From the NCBI GenBank assembly GCA_903970545.1, contig CAJCJB010000368.1, positions 1 to 32,667 of the forward strand: 32,667 nucleotides of DNA, in the 5' to 3' direction. Shown piece by piece: positions 16,693 through 25,623 of this stretch. A program made the position numbers and the translations under genes. This DNA is from Candidatus Saccharimonadota bacterium. GTDB lineage: Bacteria; Bacteroidota; Bacteroidia; B-17B0; Aurantibacillaceae. Under the pieces are notes generated by a model, which was not told the DNA's origin, did no database searches, and was given only the letters and a program-made list of their open reading frames with translations. How positions within the stretch are numbered: position 1 is the stretch's first letter; every line of letters begins with the position of its first letter.

Positions 16693-17691
16693 TTAAACAG
16701 CCCTCAACTCCTCTAACTTCTCCTTGTATTCAGTCTTTATTCTGGCAATAATATCTGCGCAAGAAGCAATACTGTCAATCAGCTCAACCGACTTACCGGC
16801 GCACCAAAGGGCCTGGTAATTGTTGGGCATTACCGATTTTTCCAGCTTCCTCATACCATTTAGCTGTATAAACATCTTAAACCATTTTTTGGTGCGGGGG
16901 TTGCGACTCATAAAACGTTCAAACCCGTTCTGCGTATAGCCCATTTTTTTTGCCGCAGGGGTATTAATAATGTTACAGGGTGTACCCGATAACTTGGTAG
17001 TCATCACAATATCATCCATGTGCGATTGTACAATCGCATCTTTATAGGGTTGGTTCACCGTAGCCTCTGTACTGGCAATAAAACGTGTGCCTATTGATAC
17101 TCCTGCTGCGCCCAATATTTGTACCGATAATAATCCAGCACCGCTTGTTATTCCCCCTGCAGCAACAATAGGTTTATCCGGAAAATTAGCCTTTAAAGAA
17201 GGTACCAATACCTGCAACGGGTTTGGTCCTGCATGTCCGCCTGCCCCCTGCCCCACCGCAATAAAACCATCACAATTTAAATCATAACATTTTTTGGCAT
17301 GTTCTATATTCGTCACATCACAAAATACTTTGGCGCCATAAGCATGTGCGGCTTCTATAACTTCTTTCGGACTACCTAAGGATGTAATATAAAAAGGCAC
17401 CTTATTATCTACACATATCTTTAAATGTTTTACGTATAGCGGATTCGATTTCTGAACGATTAAATTAACCCCATAGCTGCCTGTTATAGTTGAAGTTTTA
17501 TAAGCGGCTAAGGTTTTTAAGAGCGCATCCAGTTCACCTTCCTTGCGGTAGTTCAATGTAGGGAAAGTTGCCATAATACCCGCCTGCATTCCCGCCTTCA
17601 GCATAGCCTCATTGCTAACCAAAAACATGGGGGCCATAATAATAGGAAAATCTATCTTTAATAAATCGGTAAGGTTTTTTCCTAAAATCAT
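16693..17691 (-). CDS. Nitronate monooxygenase family (2-nitropropane dioxygenase-like) FMN protein
   Basis: 332 residues, TIM-barrel flavoprotein. Landmarks: PIIMAPMFLVSN at 16-27, VGQGAGGHAG at 146-155 with the family catalytic His153, AAGGI and IGTRFIASTEA for FMN phosphate and substrate regions. The family oxidises alkyl nitronates such as propionate-3-nitronate; some members act in fatty-acid or polyketide metabolism (FabK-like), so the substrate is not certain. The gene is divergent from the acyl-CoA synthetase with overlapping promoter boxes, and its stop lies ~60 bases upstream of the thi promoter, so run-through into the thi genes is possible. Confidence 0.88.
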   Translation of the reverse strand: MILGKNLTDLLKIDFPIIMAPMFLVSNEAMLKAGMQAGIMATFPTLNYRKEGELDALLKTLAAYKTSTITGSYGVNLIVQKSNPLYVKHLKICVDNKVPFYITSLGSPKEVIEAAHAYGAKVFCDVTNIEHAKKCYDLNCDGFIAVGQGAGGHAGPNPLQVLVPSLKANFPDKPIVAAGGITSGAGLLSVQILGAAGVSIGTRFIASTEATVNQPYKDAIVQSHMDDIVMTTKLSGTPCNIINTPAAKKMGYTQNGFERFMSRNPRTKKWFKMFIQLNGMRKLEKSVMPNNYQALWCAGKSVELIDSIASCADIIARIKTEYKEKLEELRAV

Positions 17692-17696
17692 TTTAT

Positions 17697-17704
17697 TAAC
17701 TTTG
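17697..17704 (+). promoter_or_regulatory. -7 box of the acyl-CoA synthetase gene
   Basis: TAACTTTG, perfect TAnnTTTG match, about 48 bases before the ATG at 17753. It lies seven bases from the opposing box of the nitronate monooxygenase gene. Confidence 0.5.
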
Positions 17705-17710
17705 GTGTTA

Positions 17711-17718
17711 CAAATATA
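17711..17718 (-). promoter_or_regulatory. -7 box of the nitronate monooxygenase gene
   Basis: TATATTTG on the minus strand, 19 bases before the ATG at 17691. The divergent boxes overlap functionally, so the two genes may be co-regulated or compete. Confidence 0.45.
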
Positions 17719-17752
17719 TATTATTTTTATGCACGCATAATATATTTACCAG

Positions 17753-19537
17753 ATGAACGAAAATTATAGACTGTTTGATTTACTTACGCATTTAAAGGAA
17801 ATAATGCCTTTAAAAGAGGATGCACTTGCCGCTAAAGAAAACGGAACCTGGCGCAAATACAGCACACAAGAGTATATTGATACCGTAAACTATCTAAGCT
17901 ATGCCTTTATTGATTTGGGCATTAAAGCTGGAGATAAAATTGGTTTGATATCTAACAACCGCCCCGAGTGGAACTTTGTAGACCATGCCTGTCTGCAAAC
18001 TGGGGCTATCAATACCCCGCTTTATCCAACGATGAGCGATAACGATTTAAAGTTTGTTATAAAGGATGCTGAGATAAAATATTTCTTTGTTTCAAACGAT
18101 GGGCTATATAATAAAGTAAAACTATGTGCCGAGGGTTCTACCGTTAAAGAAATATTTTCTTTCTCCCAGGTTGAAGGAGCAAGAAGCTTAGGAGATTTAA
18201 TCGCTATTGGTAACAAAAATCCACAGGAAAAGGAACTCGATGAAATAAAAGCAGCCATTAAAAACACCGATTTAGCCACCCTTATTTATACCTCGGGTAC
18301 TACCGGAAACCCAAAGGGAGTAATGCTTTCGCACCTTAATTTTATTTCTAACTGCATGGGCACTTTTGCTTTGTGTCCTTTTCAAAAAGAGTGGCGCGCG
18401 CTTAGTTTCCTTCCTTTAAATCACGTGTACGAGCGTATGCTTTCTTACCTGTATTTAAGTCAGGGTATGTCTATTTACTATGCCGAAAGCATGGATACCA
18501 TTGGCGATAACTTAAAAGAAGTAAAGCCGCAAATATTTGTTACCGTTCCGCGTTTGCTTGAAAAAGTATATGAAAGAATTGTAGCCACAGGCTCTAACCT
18601 TACAGGCATAAAAAAAGCAGTATTCTTTTGGGCATTGAATTTAGGTTTACGGTATGAACAACACCGTGCCAATGGTTGGTGGTACGAGTTTCAGTTAAGC
18701 ATTGCCAACAAACTTATTTTTAATAAGTGGCGCGAGGCATTGGGTGGCAACATCGTAGCCATTGCATCAGGTGGTTCTGCTTTGCAGCCCCGTTTGGCAA
18801 AAGTGTTTCATGCCGCAAAAATTAAAGTGCTGGAGGGTTATGGCTTAACCGAAACATCGCCTGTGGTATCAGTAAATACCTATAACGAAAACGATACAAA
18901 AATTGGTACCGTTGGACCTGTGATAAGTAACGTACAAGTTAAGATTGCCGAAGATGGAGAGATATGCGTTAAAGGCCCGAACGTAATGATGGGTTACTAC
19001 AACCACCCCGATTTAACCAAAGAAACTATTGATGAAGAAGGTTGGTTTCATACCGGAGATATTGGCATTATTGAAGACGGTAAGTTTTTAAAAATAACCG
19101 ACCGCAAAAAAGAAATATTTAAAACATCAGGCGGTAAATACATTACCCCTCAGCTTATAGAAAACAAATTGAAAGAAAGCCGCTTTATAGAACAAGCCAT
19201 GGTAATAGGTGAGCACGAAAAATTTCCTGCCGCCTTTATAGTACCCGCTTTTCCTTTTATAAAAGAATGGTGCACCAAACACAACATAACCTACACCACC
19301 AATATAGAAATGGTTAAGAACCCCGATGTCATTAACCGCATTATGAAAGAGGTTGAAACAGCCAATAAGGTTTTAGCCCATTACGAACAAATTAAAAAAA
19401 TACAACTCTTACCTGCCGAATGGAGCATAGAGCGTGGCGAAATGACCCCCAAACTATCCCTCAAACGCAAAGTAATTATGACTGCCAACAAAGAAGCCTA
19501 CGATGCTATTTATGCAGGCACCAGTAGCATGCGGTAG
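17753..19537 (+). CDS. Long-chain fatty acid-CoA ligase (AMP-binding)
   Basis: 594 residues. Activates fatty acids to acyl-CoA via acyl-AMP. The ATP/P-loop motif YTSGTTGNPKG lies at 179-189, the LEGYGLTETSPVVS motif follows, then WFHTGDIG and DRKKEIFKTSGGKYI with the family C-terminal lid. Length and the KKEIFKTSGGKY form fit the FadD15/ACSBG-type ligases. It is a single-gene unit followed by a 305-base spacer. Likely inner-membrane-associated in fatty acid uptake or recycling; no transporter is adjacent. Confidence 0.94.
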   Translation: MNENYRLFDLLTHLKEIMPLKEDALAAKENGTWRKYSTQEYIDTVNYLSYAFIDLGIKAGDKIGLISNNRPEWNFVDHACLQTGAINTPLYPTMSDNDLKFVIKDAEIKYFFVSNDGLYNKVKLCAEGSTVKEIFSFSQVEGARSLGDLIAIGNKNPQEKELDEIKAAIKNTDLATLIYTSGTTGNPKGVMLSHLNFISNCMGTFALCPFQKEWRALSFLPLNHVYERMLSYLYLSQGMSIYYAESMDTIGDNLKEVKPQIFVTVPRLLEKVYERIVATGSNLTGIKKAVFFWALNLGLRYEQHRANGWWYEFQLSIANKLIFNKWREALGGNIVAIASGGSALQPRLAKVFHAAKIKVLEGYGLTETSPVVSVNTYNENDTKIGTVGPVISNVQVKIAEDGEICVKGPNVMMGYYNHPDLTKETIDEEGWFHTGDIGIIEDGKFLKITDRKKEIFKTSGGKYITPQLIENKLKESRFIEQAMVIGEHEKFPAAFIVPAFPFIKEWCTKHNITYTTNIEMVKNPDVINRIMKEVETANKVLAHYEQIKKIQLLPAEWSIERGEMTPKLSLKRKVIMTANKEAYDAIYAGTSSMR

Positions 19538-19842
19538 ATTTATAACATATATAAACTTACTGCGCTATTTCTACTGAATTTGACAATTAATACTATAATT
19601 ACCAAATATGTCACTTCCCGAAGTTTCATTGGCATTACATCACTGAGAATAAAAGCCCTGCCAGTATAATTGTTTTTTTCATTTTCTAAATTTTTAATTG
19701 TTTATTAATTATTTTACAAAGGTGTATCCTTAATAAGTGTAAGCCCGACGGCGTAATCGCCGGAACGCCCCTAAATATTTTTTTGCAAGTAAAGCTAAAT
19801 ACGTAATTTAAAGTCTTTTAAATCTCTACGCTAAATGCATCT
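19538..19842. other. Intergenic region between acyl-CoA ligase and comF-like gene
   Basis: 305 bases, strongly A+T-rich, with no convincing coding frame. It contains a hairpin-repeat fragment (19739-19770). No clean terminator for the ligase gene and no clear promoter for the downstream gene were found. Confidence 0.7.
19739..19770 (+). repeat. Dispersed intergenic hairpin repeat, copy 3 (3' part only)
   Basis: Shares an uninterrupted 29-base identity with the end of copy 1 at 10017-10102, including the CGGCG-TAAT-CGCCG hairpin and the GGAACGCC end. The 5' half is missing. Confidence 0.8.
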
Positions 19843-20532
19843 GTGAAAGATTTTTTACTTGATATAGTTTCGCTCATATACCCCCGTGTTTGTGTGGCTT
19901 GCCATAGCAGCTTATTTAAACACGAGCAACACATTTGCAACCGGTGTTATATTACACTCCCCAAAACAGATTATCATTTGCAGAAAGATAACCCGCTTCA
20001 TAAAGTATTTTATGGCAGAGCAAATGTTACTGCAGCAAGCAGTTTTTTATTCTTTCAGAAAAAAGGGATGGTACAAAAAATGATTCATGCGCTTAAGTTT
20101 AAAGGTAAACCCGAGGTGGCTCAATTGTTAGGTAAATGGTATGCCGAAGATTTGAAGCAAAGCAATACATCGCTTACGTATGATTATATAATTCCTGTGC
20201 CCTTACACAAAAAAGGAATGCAAAAAAGAGGCTATAATCAAAGCGAATATTTTGCCAAAGGTTTAAGTGAGGTATTAGGCATTCCTGTTATAACCAATGT
20301 GCTTATTAAATACCGTTTTACCAAAACACAAACGAACAAGACAAGGGCAGAGCGTGCAGAAAATATTTTGCAATCATTCTCTATTGAAAATGCAGGAGTA
20401 ATAGATAACAAAAATGTGCTGTTGGTTGATGATGTGATAACAACAGGTGCTACGCTGGAAGCCTGTATTATTCAACTGCAAAAAAGCACCAACACAAAAG
20501 TATCGGTAGCCTCTATTGCCTATGCACAATAA
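19843..20532 (+). CDS. comF: ComF family phosphoribosyltransferase-like protein
   Basis: 229 residues with a GTG start. An N-terminal four-Cys zinc ribbon (C17, C20, C32, C35) precedes a type I PRTase fold; the PRPP-binding motif NVLLVDDVITTGAT is at 191-204 and RGYNQSEYFAKGL at 129-141. ComF/GntX relatives take part in DNA uptake for natural transformation; the exact activity in Bacteroidota is unproved. The next gene starts 15 bases later and is probably co-transcribed. Confidence 0.92.
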   Translation: MKDFLLDIVSLIYPRVCVACHSSLFKHEQHICNRCYITLPKTDYHLQKDNPLHKVFYGRANVTAASSFLFFQKKGMVQKMIHALKFKGKPEVAQLLGKWYAEDLKQSNTSLTYDYIIPVPLHKKGMQKRGYNQSEYFAKGLSEVLGIPVITNVLIKYRFTKTQTNKTRAERAENILQSFSIENAGVIDNKNVLLVDDVITTGATLEACIIQLQKSTNTKVSVASIAYAQ

Positions 20533-20547
20533 ATTAGTTGATGGAAC

Positions 20548-21066
20548 ATGGATATAAAAGAAGCGCTTTTACAAGAACACTCTAAAGCACAAATGCTAAA
20601 GATTGTTACTTATATAGGTAATGATAAAAAGAAGTTTGCCGAACTAATGACACTTATGCTTACTGCTGAATATCGCGTGGCACAGAGAGCAGCCTATCCG
20701 GTAAGTTACTGTGTAGAAAAGCATCCTGCCTTAATAAGCCCCTGGTTTAGTAAAATGATAAAAAAGATGGGCGATAAAACAGCTCATGATGCCATCAGAA
20801 GAAATGCGTTGCGCATACTGGAAGATATTGATATACCCGAAAAATACTGCGGAGTGCTTTTTGAAATAAGCAACCACTATTTACACGACATTAAAGAGCC
20901 TATTGCCGTAAGAGCTTTTTCTATAAGCGTTATGTATAACATTGCTAAAAAATACCCCGACCTTAAAAACGAAGTAAAGCATAACGCCGAAAGCCTTTTG
21001 CATTGCGGTATTCCTGCGCTTGAGAGCAGAAGCAGAATAGTATTAAAGCAGTTACAAAAACTTTAA
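20548..21066 (+). CDS. Small helical-repeat (HEAT-like) protein, uncharacterised
   Basis: 172 residues, nearly all alpha-helical by composition, with repeated helix pairs such as YRVAQRAAYPVSYCVEKHP, AHDAIRRNALRILEDI and AVRAFSISVMYNIAKKYP that look like HEAT/armadillo units. No signal peptide and no catalytic motif. Such folds usually bind proteins. It follows comF closely; its TAA overlaps the stop codon of the convergent gene by two bases. Confidence 0.7.
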   Translation: MDIKEALLQEHSKAQMLKIVTYIGNDKKKFAELMTLMLTAEYRVAQRAAYPVSYCVEKHPALISPWFSKMIKKMGDKTAHDAIRRNALRILEDIDIPEKYCGVLFEISNHYLHDIKEPIAVRAFSISVMYNIAKKYPDLKNEVKHNAESLLHCGIPALESRSRIVLKQLQKL

Positions 21067-23075
21067 GACTTAACGGGAGCACCTGCTACTTGCGGACAAT
21101 TAGCCAATCCGTTTTTAGCTTGTTGATGGTCTGGTTTTAGCTGCAAACATTTTTCAAATGCTGCACGTGCCCTTGCATAGTCTCCTAAAGAAAATGCCGA
21201 ACCACCTAAGTTATACCATATCTCGGGGTCTTGAGGGAATATCTTAGATGCTCTATCAAACCAATATAAAGAGTTTTGTATCTTCTTATCCTTAGCATCC
21301 TGAAAAGCCTGTTGTATATATACGTTTGAAAGTACACGATAATAACTTACCAAATAAGGATTACTTGGATATAGTCTGTAGGCTGTATTCCAAATTTCTT
21401 CGGCTTTATTATAATCACGTAATTTAAAGTAAGCCAAGCCTAAATTCAAATACCCGTTTACGTATTTTGGGTGCAACTCTAAAGCATGGTTCAAATACTT
21501 CTGTGCTTTCTCTAAGTATTCTTTTTCATGAGCTTTGTTCTCGGGGCGTTCGGATAAATCTATCCAACGTGCACCTGCGTTACCTAAACAAAGCACCGAG
21601 TTTGGCATTACATCCACATCGTGTGTAAACAGCGTAATATCGTTTTTCCAAATCTCGTTTCGGGTAATGGTTCTTATGCCAAACAATATAGTAAGTACAA
21701 TCAATACAGACCACAATACTCCTTTATGTACGTTTACTGATGAGAAATATTTTCGGGCACCTTCGGTAAAAACCCATCCTATGCATACTGCCCAACCTAA
21801 AGAGGAATGGAATATCAAACGCTCTCCCATGGTAGCTCCAATATCAAAAAGTAAGTTAGCAATCATTAAAAAGTTAGCGAAGAAGAATATCAAGCCCCAG
21901 GCAGCCGGATGCTTTTTACGGAACAGTTTAAACGTGTATATCAATAAACCGATATAAATAATTAATGATACCCAAACTTCCGGACTTGTGAAATGGCGAT
22001 AAGGAATACTGTTGTACGAATAATCTGAGCTTAGCACATAAGGGAAGAAAAGCAATATCAGGTATTTTAACCACACAAATACTTTGGTGGCTTTCATTTG
22101 GTCGCCACGCGCCAATAAATAAGGGTTGTTTAATAACTCCGTATCGGGAATACCTGTTTTGGCTACCACAATAGAGAACCTGATGCAGAAATAAACAAAC
22201 AGAGCAACTCCTAAAGCACAAAACAATTTAAAGTAATTCTTTAAGCTAAACTTATCGGTAAGCAACCAAAGGGTAACAGGTATTACGCCTGCTAAAGTAA
22301 CGGCATACTCTTTTGAAAGCAGCGCCAGGAAATAATTTACGGCACTCCACACCATGTATTTTGTTTGCTTGGTTTCGGCATACTTAAATACATAGATGAA
22401 CGTGAGGGCAATAAATATCATCGAGAATATCTCGTCCCTACTCTTCATGTTGGCAATTACCTCCGTATGTATGGGGTGTATGCAAAAGAGCAACGTTGCC
22501 ACAAAAGCCATGTCGGGGTACTTACTAAACAAATGGTTTCTAAACATAGCATAAATAAGCAACACCGCAATCATATAAAAGAGTACGTTGTTTAAATGCC
22601 GCATCATGCAACCTTTGGTCAAACAATCGTTATCATTATATAAACCATCATTGTTTATGTCCTCCTCCTTATCGGGTTTGCCATTGGCGTTATAATCCCA
22701 ACAATTACTGGGTGGCAAGTGCCCATCAGCATAGCTGCCTATAAACTGTTGTTCTATAGCAAAACTTACAATAGATAGCGGACGGTAACGCCCACCAGCC
22801 AACTGGGCTTTGGCATTCATTTGTTTATAGAAACTGTGGTAAGCATCACGAGACATGATACTGTCTATACCCGCAATACCCTCCATTACATACTCGTTTT
22901 TATGAATAACAATACCGTCATCCAGCGCAAACTCGTTCTTATAAGTATTAACGTAAAATATAAAGGCTATTAAGCCTAAGATAATATAAGGAATGACGGG
23001 TTTGCTGAACGGAAAAAGTGTGTATGGGTTTATGGTAGGTATAAATAAATTGGAGGTTGCCTTTTGCTTAGCCAT
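21063..23075 (-). CDS. TMTC-like GT-C membrane protein with C-terminal TPR repeats
   Basis: 670 residues. TM1 is at ~28-44, followed by the GT-C catalytic acidic pair D52-D53 (FALDDGIVIHKN), GGRYRPLS at 94-101, HPIHTEVIANMKSRDEIFS and about ten further hydrophobic segments. From ~520, TPR repeats include YVNGYLNLGLAYFKLRDYNK and PEIWYNLGGSAFSLGDYARA. The layout matches TMTC-type/DUF1736 protein O-mannosyltransferase-like proteins, which use polyprenyl-phosphate sugars. An unusual loop at 125-156 has three Cys and an EF-hand-like D127-x-N129-x-N131...D135, repeated as D139-x-N-x-D143-G. It probably faces the periplasm. Sugar and acceptor are unknown. Confidence 0.85.
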   Translation of the reverse strand: MAKQKATSNLFIPTINPYTLFPFSKPVIPYIILGLIAFIFYVNTYKNEFALDDGIVIHKNEYVMEGIAGIDSIMSRDAYHSFYKQMNAKAQLAGGRYRPLSIVSFAIEQQFIGSYADGHLPPSNCWDYNANGKPDKEEDINNDGLYNDNDCLTKGCMMRHLNNVLFYMIAVLLIYAMFRNHLFSKYPDMAFVATLLFCIHPIHTEVIANMKSRDEIFSMIFIALTFIYVFKYAETKQTKYMVWSAVNYFLALLSKEYAVTLAGVIPVTLWLLTDKFSLKNYFKLFCALGVALFVYFCIRFSIVVAKTGIPDTELLNNPYLLARGDQMKATKVFVWLKYLILLFFPYVLSSDYSYNSIPYRHFTSPEVWVSLIIYIGLLIYTFKLFRKKHPAAWGLIFFFANFLMIANLLFDIGATMGERLIFHSSLGWAVCIGWVFTEGARKYFSSVNVHKGVLWSVLIVLTILFGIRTITRNEIWKNDITLFTHDVDVMPNSVLCLGNAGARWIDLSERPENKAHEKEYLEKAQKYLNHALELHPKYVNGYLNLGLAYFKLRDYNKAEEIWNTAYRLYPSNPYLVSYYRVLSNVYIQQAFQDAKDKKIQNSLYWFDRASKIFPQDPEIWYNLGGSAFSLGDYARARAAFEKCLQLKPDHQQAKNGLANCPQVAGAPVKS

Positions 23076-23098
23076 ACTAATTTTTAGAAATTGAAACG

Positions 23099-23125
23099 CA
23101 AATATAGTTTTTTTACCGTTTCAAA
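23099..23125 (-). promoter_or_regulatory. Promoter of the TMTC-like gene
   Basis: Minus-strand TTTG (23125-23122), 15-base spacer, TATATTTG (23106-23099), 23 bases before the ATG. The -7 box is perfect, but the spacer is shorter than usual. Confidence 0.5.
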
Positions 23126-23152
23126 AAAGTGTGTCGTTATTTTACAGTATTT

Positions 23153-23221
23153 GGGCGTTCCGGCAGGTTACTGCCGTCGGGCTTTACGCGTTGCACGGCA
23201 GCTTGCTCCAATCCCTAACCC
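23153..23221 (-). repeat. Dispersed intergenic hairpin repeat, copy 2
   Basis: Minus-strand orientation: GTTAGGGATTGGAG at its 5' end, AAAGCCCGA, hairpin CGGCAG-TAAC-CTGCCG, then GGAACGCC. The hairpin is one pair longer than in copies 1 and 3, with both arms changed together. Confidence 0.75.
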
Positions 23222-23226
23222 AATAA

Positions 23227-23255
23227 AAAAGCCCTCGTTGTTAACGAGGGCTTTT
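23227..23255 (-). terminator. Terminator of the dnaK transcript
   Basis: Perfect 13-base stem AAAAGCCCTCGTT / AACGAGGGCTTTT with a three-base loop. The minus strand continues in T, so it ends transcription of dnaK and the small gene at 23279; it also protects the downstream TMTC-like gene. Confidence 0.85.
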
Positions 23256-23278
23256 AGTTTTATATTAAGAGATTGCAA

Positions 23279-23596
23279 CTAATTATTTAATTCTGCTATT
23301 AGAGTGTTATCTTTAGTCCACTTCCATTTGTTATCATTTAAGTCATGATATATTTGAGCTTGGTCGTACCACCATGTACCATCTAATAACTCAGACCGTT
23401 TTATACGAGTTATTTCCTTACTATAGCTATTACCTTCGCGCTTAACCAATTCCAAATTATCACCATTAACTACTTCCCTTATTCTATAAGAAGGGATAAT
23501 TTTAGTAAGTGATTGTTCAGGAAAAACATTTGAAGTGTTCTTGAATATCTCTCGCATCGGCGTCAAAAGAGTACCCTTTTCAATTTGCTTCAACAT
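23279..23596 (-). CDS. Small uncharacterised protein downstream of dnaK
   Basis: 105 residues, 5 bases after the dnaK stop, ending just before a strong terminator, so it is very probably co-transcribed with dnaK. No signal peptide, membrane segment or Cys. The C-terminal part is rich in Trp and Asn (GTWWYDQAQIYHDLNDNKWKW), which suggests a small folded beta domain. I do not recognise a family. No DnaJ, GrpE or HrcA is adjacent. Confidence 0.65.
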   Translation of the reverse strand: MLKQIEKGTLLTPMREIFKNTSNVFPEQSLTKIIPSYRIREVVNGDNLELVKREGNSYSKEITRIKRSELLDGTWWYDQAQIYHDLNDNKWKWTKDNTLIAELNN

Positions 23597-23601
23597 ACTA
23601 T

Positions 23602-25533
23602 TTACTTTTTATCGTCTTTTACTTCTTCGTAGGGTACATCCTGCACGTTATCATCTTTACCACCTTCGGTATGTGCCTGTTGTTCTGCACCAGCACCTGC
23701 GGCATCACCACCTTGTGCTTGTTGTTGTGTGTTCATGGCCGCATATAACTCTTGCGAGGCAGCTTCCCAAGCTTTGTTCAAAGCAGCTAAGTAGGTATCC
23801 ATTTTAGCTACGTCTTTAGCGGCATAAGCTTCTTTTAAGTGTTTTAAAGCTTCTTCGATAGGGGCTTTTTTCTCTGCCGGAATCTTATCTCCATAATCCT
23901 TCAATTGTTTTTCAGATTGGAATATTTGAGAATCAGCAGCATTAATTTTCTCTACTTCTTCTTTTGCTTTTTTATCGGCATCAGCATTAGCTTCTGCTTC
24001 ACGTTTCATTTTGTCAATCTCTTCTTTGCTTAAACCTGATGAAGCTTCAATGCGTATGTTTTGTACTTTGCCGGTAGCTTTATCCTTAGCCGATACACTT
24101 AATATACCGTTGGCATCAATATCAAAGCTTACTTCAATTTGAGGCACACCGCGTGGTGCAGGCATAATACCATCTAAGTTAAACTGACCAATGGTACGGT
24201 TATCTTTTGCCATAGGGCGTTCGCCTTGCAATACATGTAACTGTACACTTGGCTGGTTATCGCTGGCAGTAGAGAAAGTCTCTGTTTTTTTACTTGGAAT
24301 GGTTGTATTAGATTCAATCAGTTTGGTAAACACACCGCCAAAGGTTTCGATACCTAAAGAAAGCGGGGTTACATCTAACAACAATACATCTTTTACATCG
24401 CCGGTTAAAACACCGCCTTGTATAGCAGCACCAATAGCTACTACCTCATCAGGGTTAACACCTTTGCTTGGGGCTTTGCCAAAGTATTTTTCAACCGCAG
24501 CTTGTATAGCAGGGATACGAGTAGAACCACCCACTAAAATAATTTCGTCAATGTCAGAGTTTAATAAACCTGCATTTTTCATAGCAGATTTACAAGGCTC
24601 GATAGTACGTTGAATTAAGCTATCAGCTAATTGCTCAAATTTTGCACGGGTTAAAGATTTCACTAAGTGTTTAGGTATTCCATTAACAGGCATAATGTAT
24701 GGCAAGTTAATTTCAGAAGTCGTAGTGCTTGATAATTCTATCTTAGCTTTTTCGGCAGCTTCTTTCAAGCGTTGCAAAGCCATCGGGTCCTGACGCAAAT
24801 CAATACCTTCATCTTTTTTAAACTCATCAGCTAACCAGTCAATAATAACCTGGTCAAAATCATCACCGCCTAAGTGTGTATCACCATCGGTAGATTTTAC
24901 CTCAAAAACACCATCACCCAGTTCAAGAACTGAAACGTCGTGTGTACCGCCACCGCAGTCGAACACCACAATTTTCATTTCTTTCCCTTTCTTATCCATA
25001 CCGTAAGCTAAAGCAGCGGCAGTTGGCTCGTTAATGATACGGCGTACTTTTAATCCGGCTATTTCTCCGGCTTCTTTGGTTGCCTGACGTTGTGCATCAT
25101 TAAAGTAAGCAGGTACTGTAATAACCGCTTCGGTAACTTCATGACCTAAGAAATCTTCAGCAGTCTTTTTCATCTTTTGTAAGATGATAGCTGAAATTTC
25201 TTGTGGAGTATATTTACGGTCGTCAATTTCTACACGGGGGGTATTATTATCTCCTTTTACAACGGTATATGGTACACGTTTAACCTCTCCGGAAATTTCG
25301 TCGTAAGTATGCCCCATAAAACGTTTAATTGAATAAACTGTTTTCTTTGGGTTGGTAATGGCCTGACGTTTGGCAGGGTCTCCCACTTTGCGTTCTCCGC
25401 CTTCTACAAAAGCCACAACCGATGGGGTTGTGCGTTTTCCCTCGTTATTTGCAATAACAACTGGCTCGTTTCCTTCCATAACAGCTACGCAACTGTTAGT
25501 TGTTCCTAAATCTATTCCTATAATTTTAGACAT
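23602..25533 (-). CDS. dnaK: Chaperone DnaK (Hsp70)
   Basis: 643 residues, full length. ATP-driven cytoplasmic chaperone that acts with DnaJ and GrpE. Signatures: [18 protein letters not shown] at the N-terminus, [17 protein letters not shown] and [18 protein letters not shown]; the linker [15 protein letters not shown] follows, and the C-terminus ends [20 protein letters not shown] carries Cys and His where most homologues have VFDLGGGTFDVS, a mild variation. A sigma-54-like sequence lies in the leader (25565-25581). Confidence 0.98.
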   Translation of the reverse strand: MSKIIGIDLGTTNSCVAVMEGNEPVVIANNEGKRTTPSVVAFVEGGERKVGDPAKRQAITNPKKTVYSIKRFMGHTYDEISGEVKRVPYTVVKGDNNTPRVEIDDRKYTPQEISAIILQKMKKTAEDFLGHEVTEAVITVPAYFNDAQRQATKEAGEIAGLKVRRIINEPTAAALAYGMDKKGKEMKIVVFDCGGGTHDVSVLELGDGVFEVKSTDGDTHLGGDDFDQVIIDWLADEFKKDEGIDLRQDPMALQRLKEAAEKAKIELSSTTTSEINLPYIMPVNGIPKHLVKSLTRAKFEQLADSLIQRTIEPCKSAMKNAGLLNSDIDEIILVGGSTRIPAIQAAVEKYFGKAPSKGVNPDEVVAIGAAIQGGVLTGDVKDVLLLDVTPLSLGIETFGGVFTKLIESNTTIPSKKTETFSTASDNQPSVQLHVLQGERPMAKDNRTIGQFNLDGIMPAPRGVPQIEVSFDIDANGILSVSAKDKATGKVQNIRIEASSGLSKEEIDKMKREAEANADADKKAKEEVEKINAADSQIFQSEKQLKDYGDKIPAEKKAPIEEALKHLKEAYAAKDVAKMDTYLAALNKAWEAASQELYAAMNTQQQAQGGDAAGAGAEQQAHTEGGKDDNVQDVPYEEVKDDKK

Positions 25534-25564
25534 AATGTATATTTTTTAATTCGAAATCCGTAAA

Positions 25565-25581
25565 GTCAATGATTGTGCCAA
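25565..25581 (-). promoter_or_regulatory. Sigma-54-like -24/-12 element upstream of dnaK
   Basis: Minus-strand TTGGCACAATCATTGAC against YTGGCACGRNNNTTGCW: the -24 half is complete, while the -12 half has TTG but not GC. It lies about 30 bases before the dnaK ATG. Chance match is possible; no housekeeping -7 box matches better here. Confidence 0.3.
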
Positions 25582-25623
25582 TAGGAATAAACCAAAGTAA
25601 ATCTGACAAGCTGTCATTATTTA

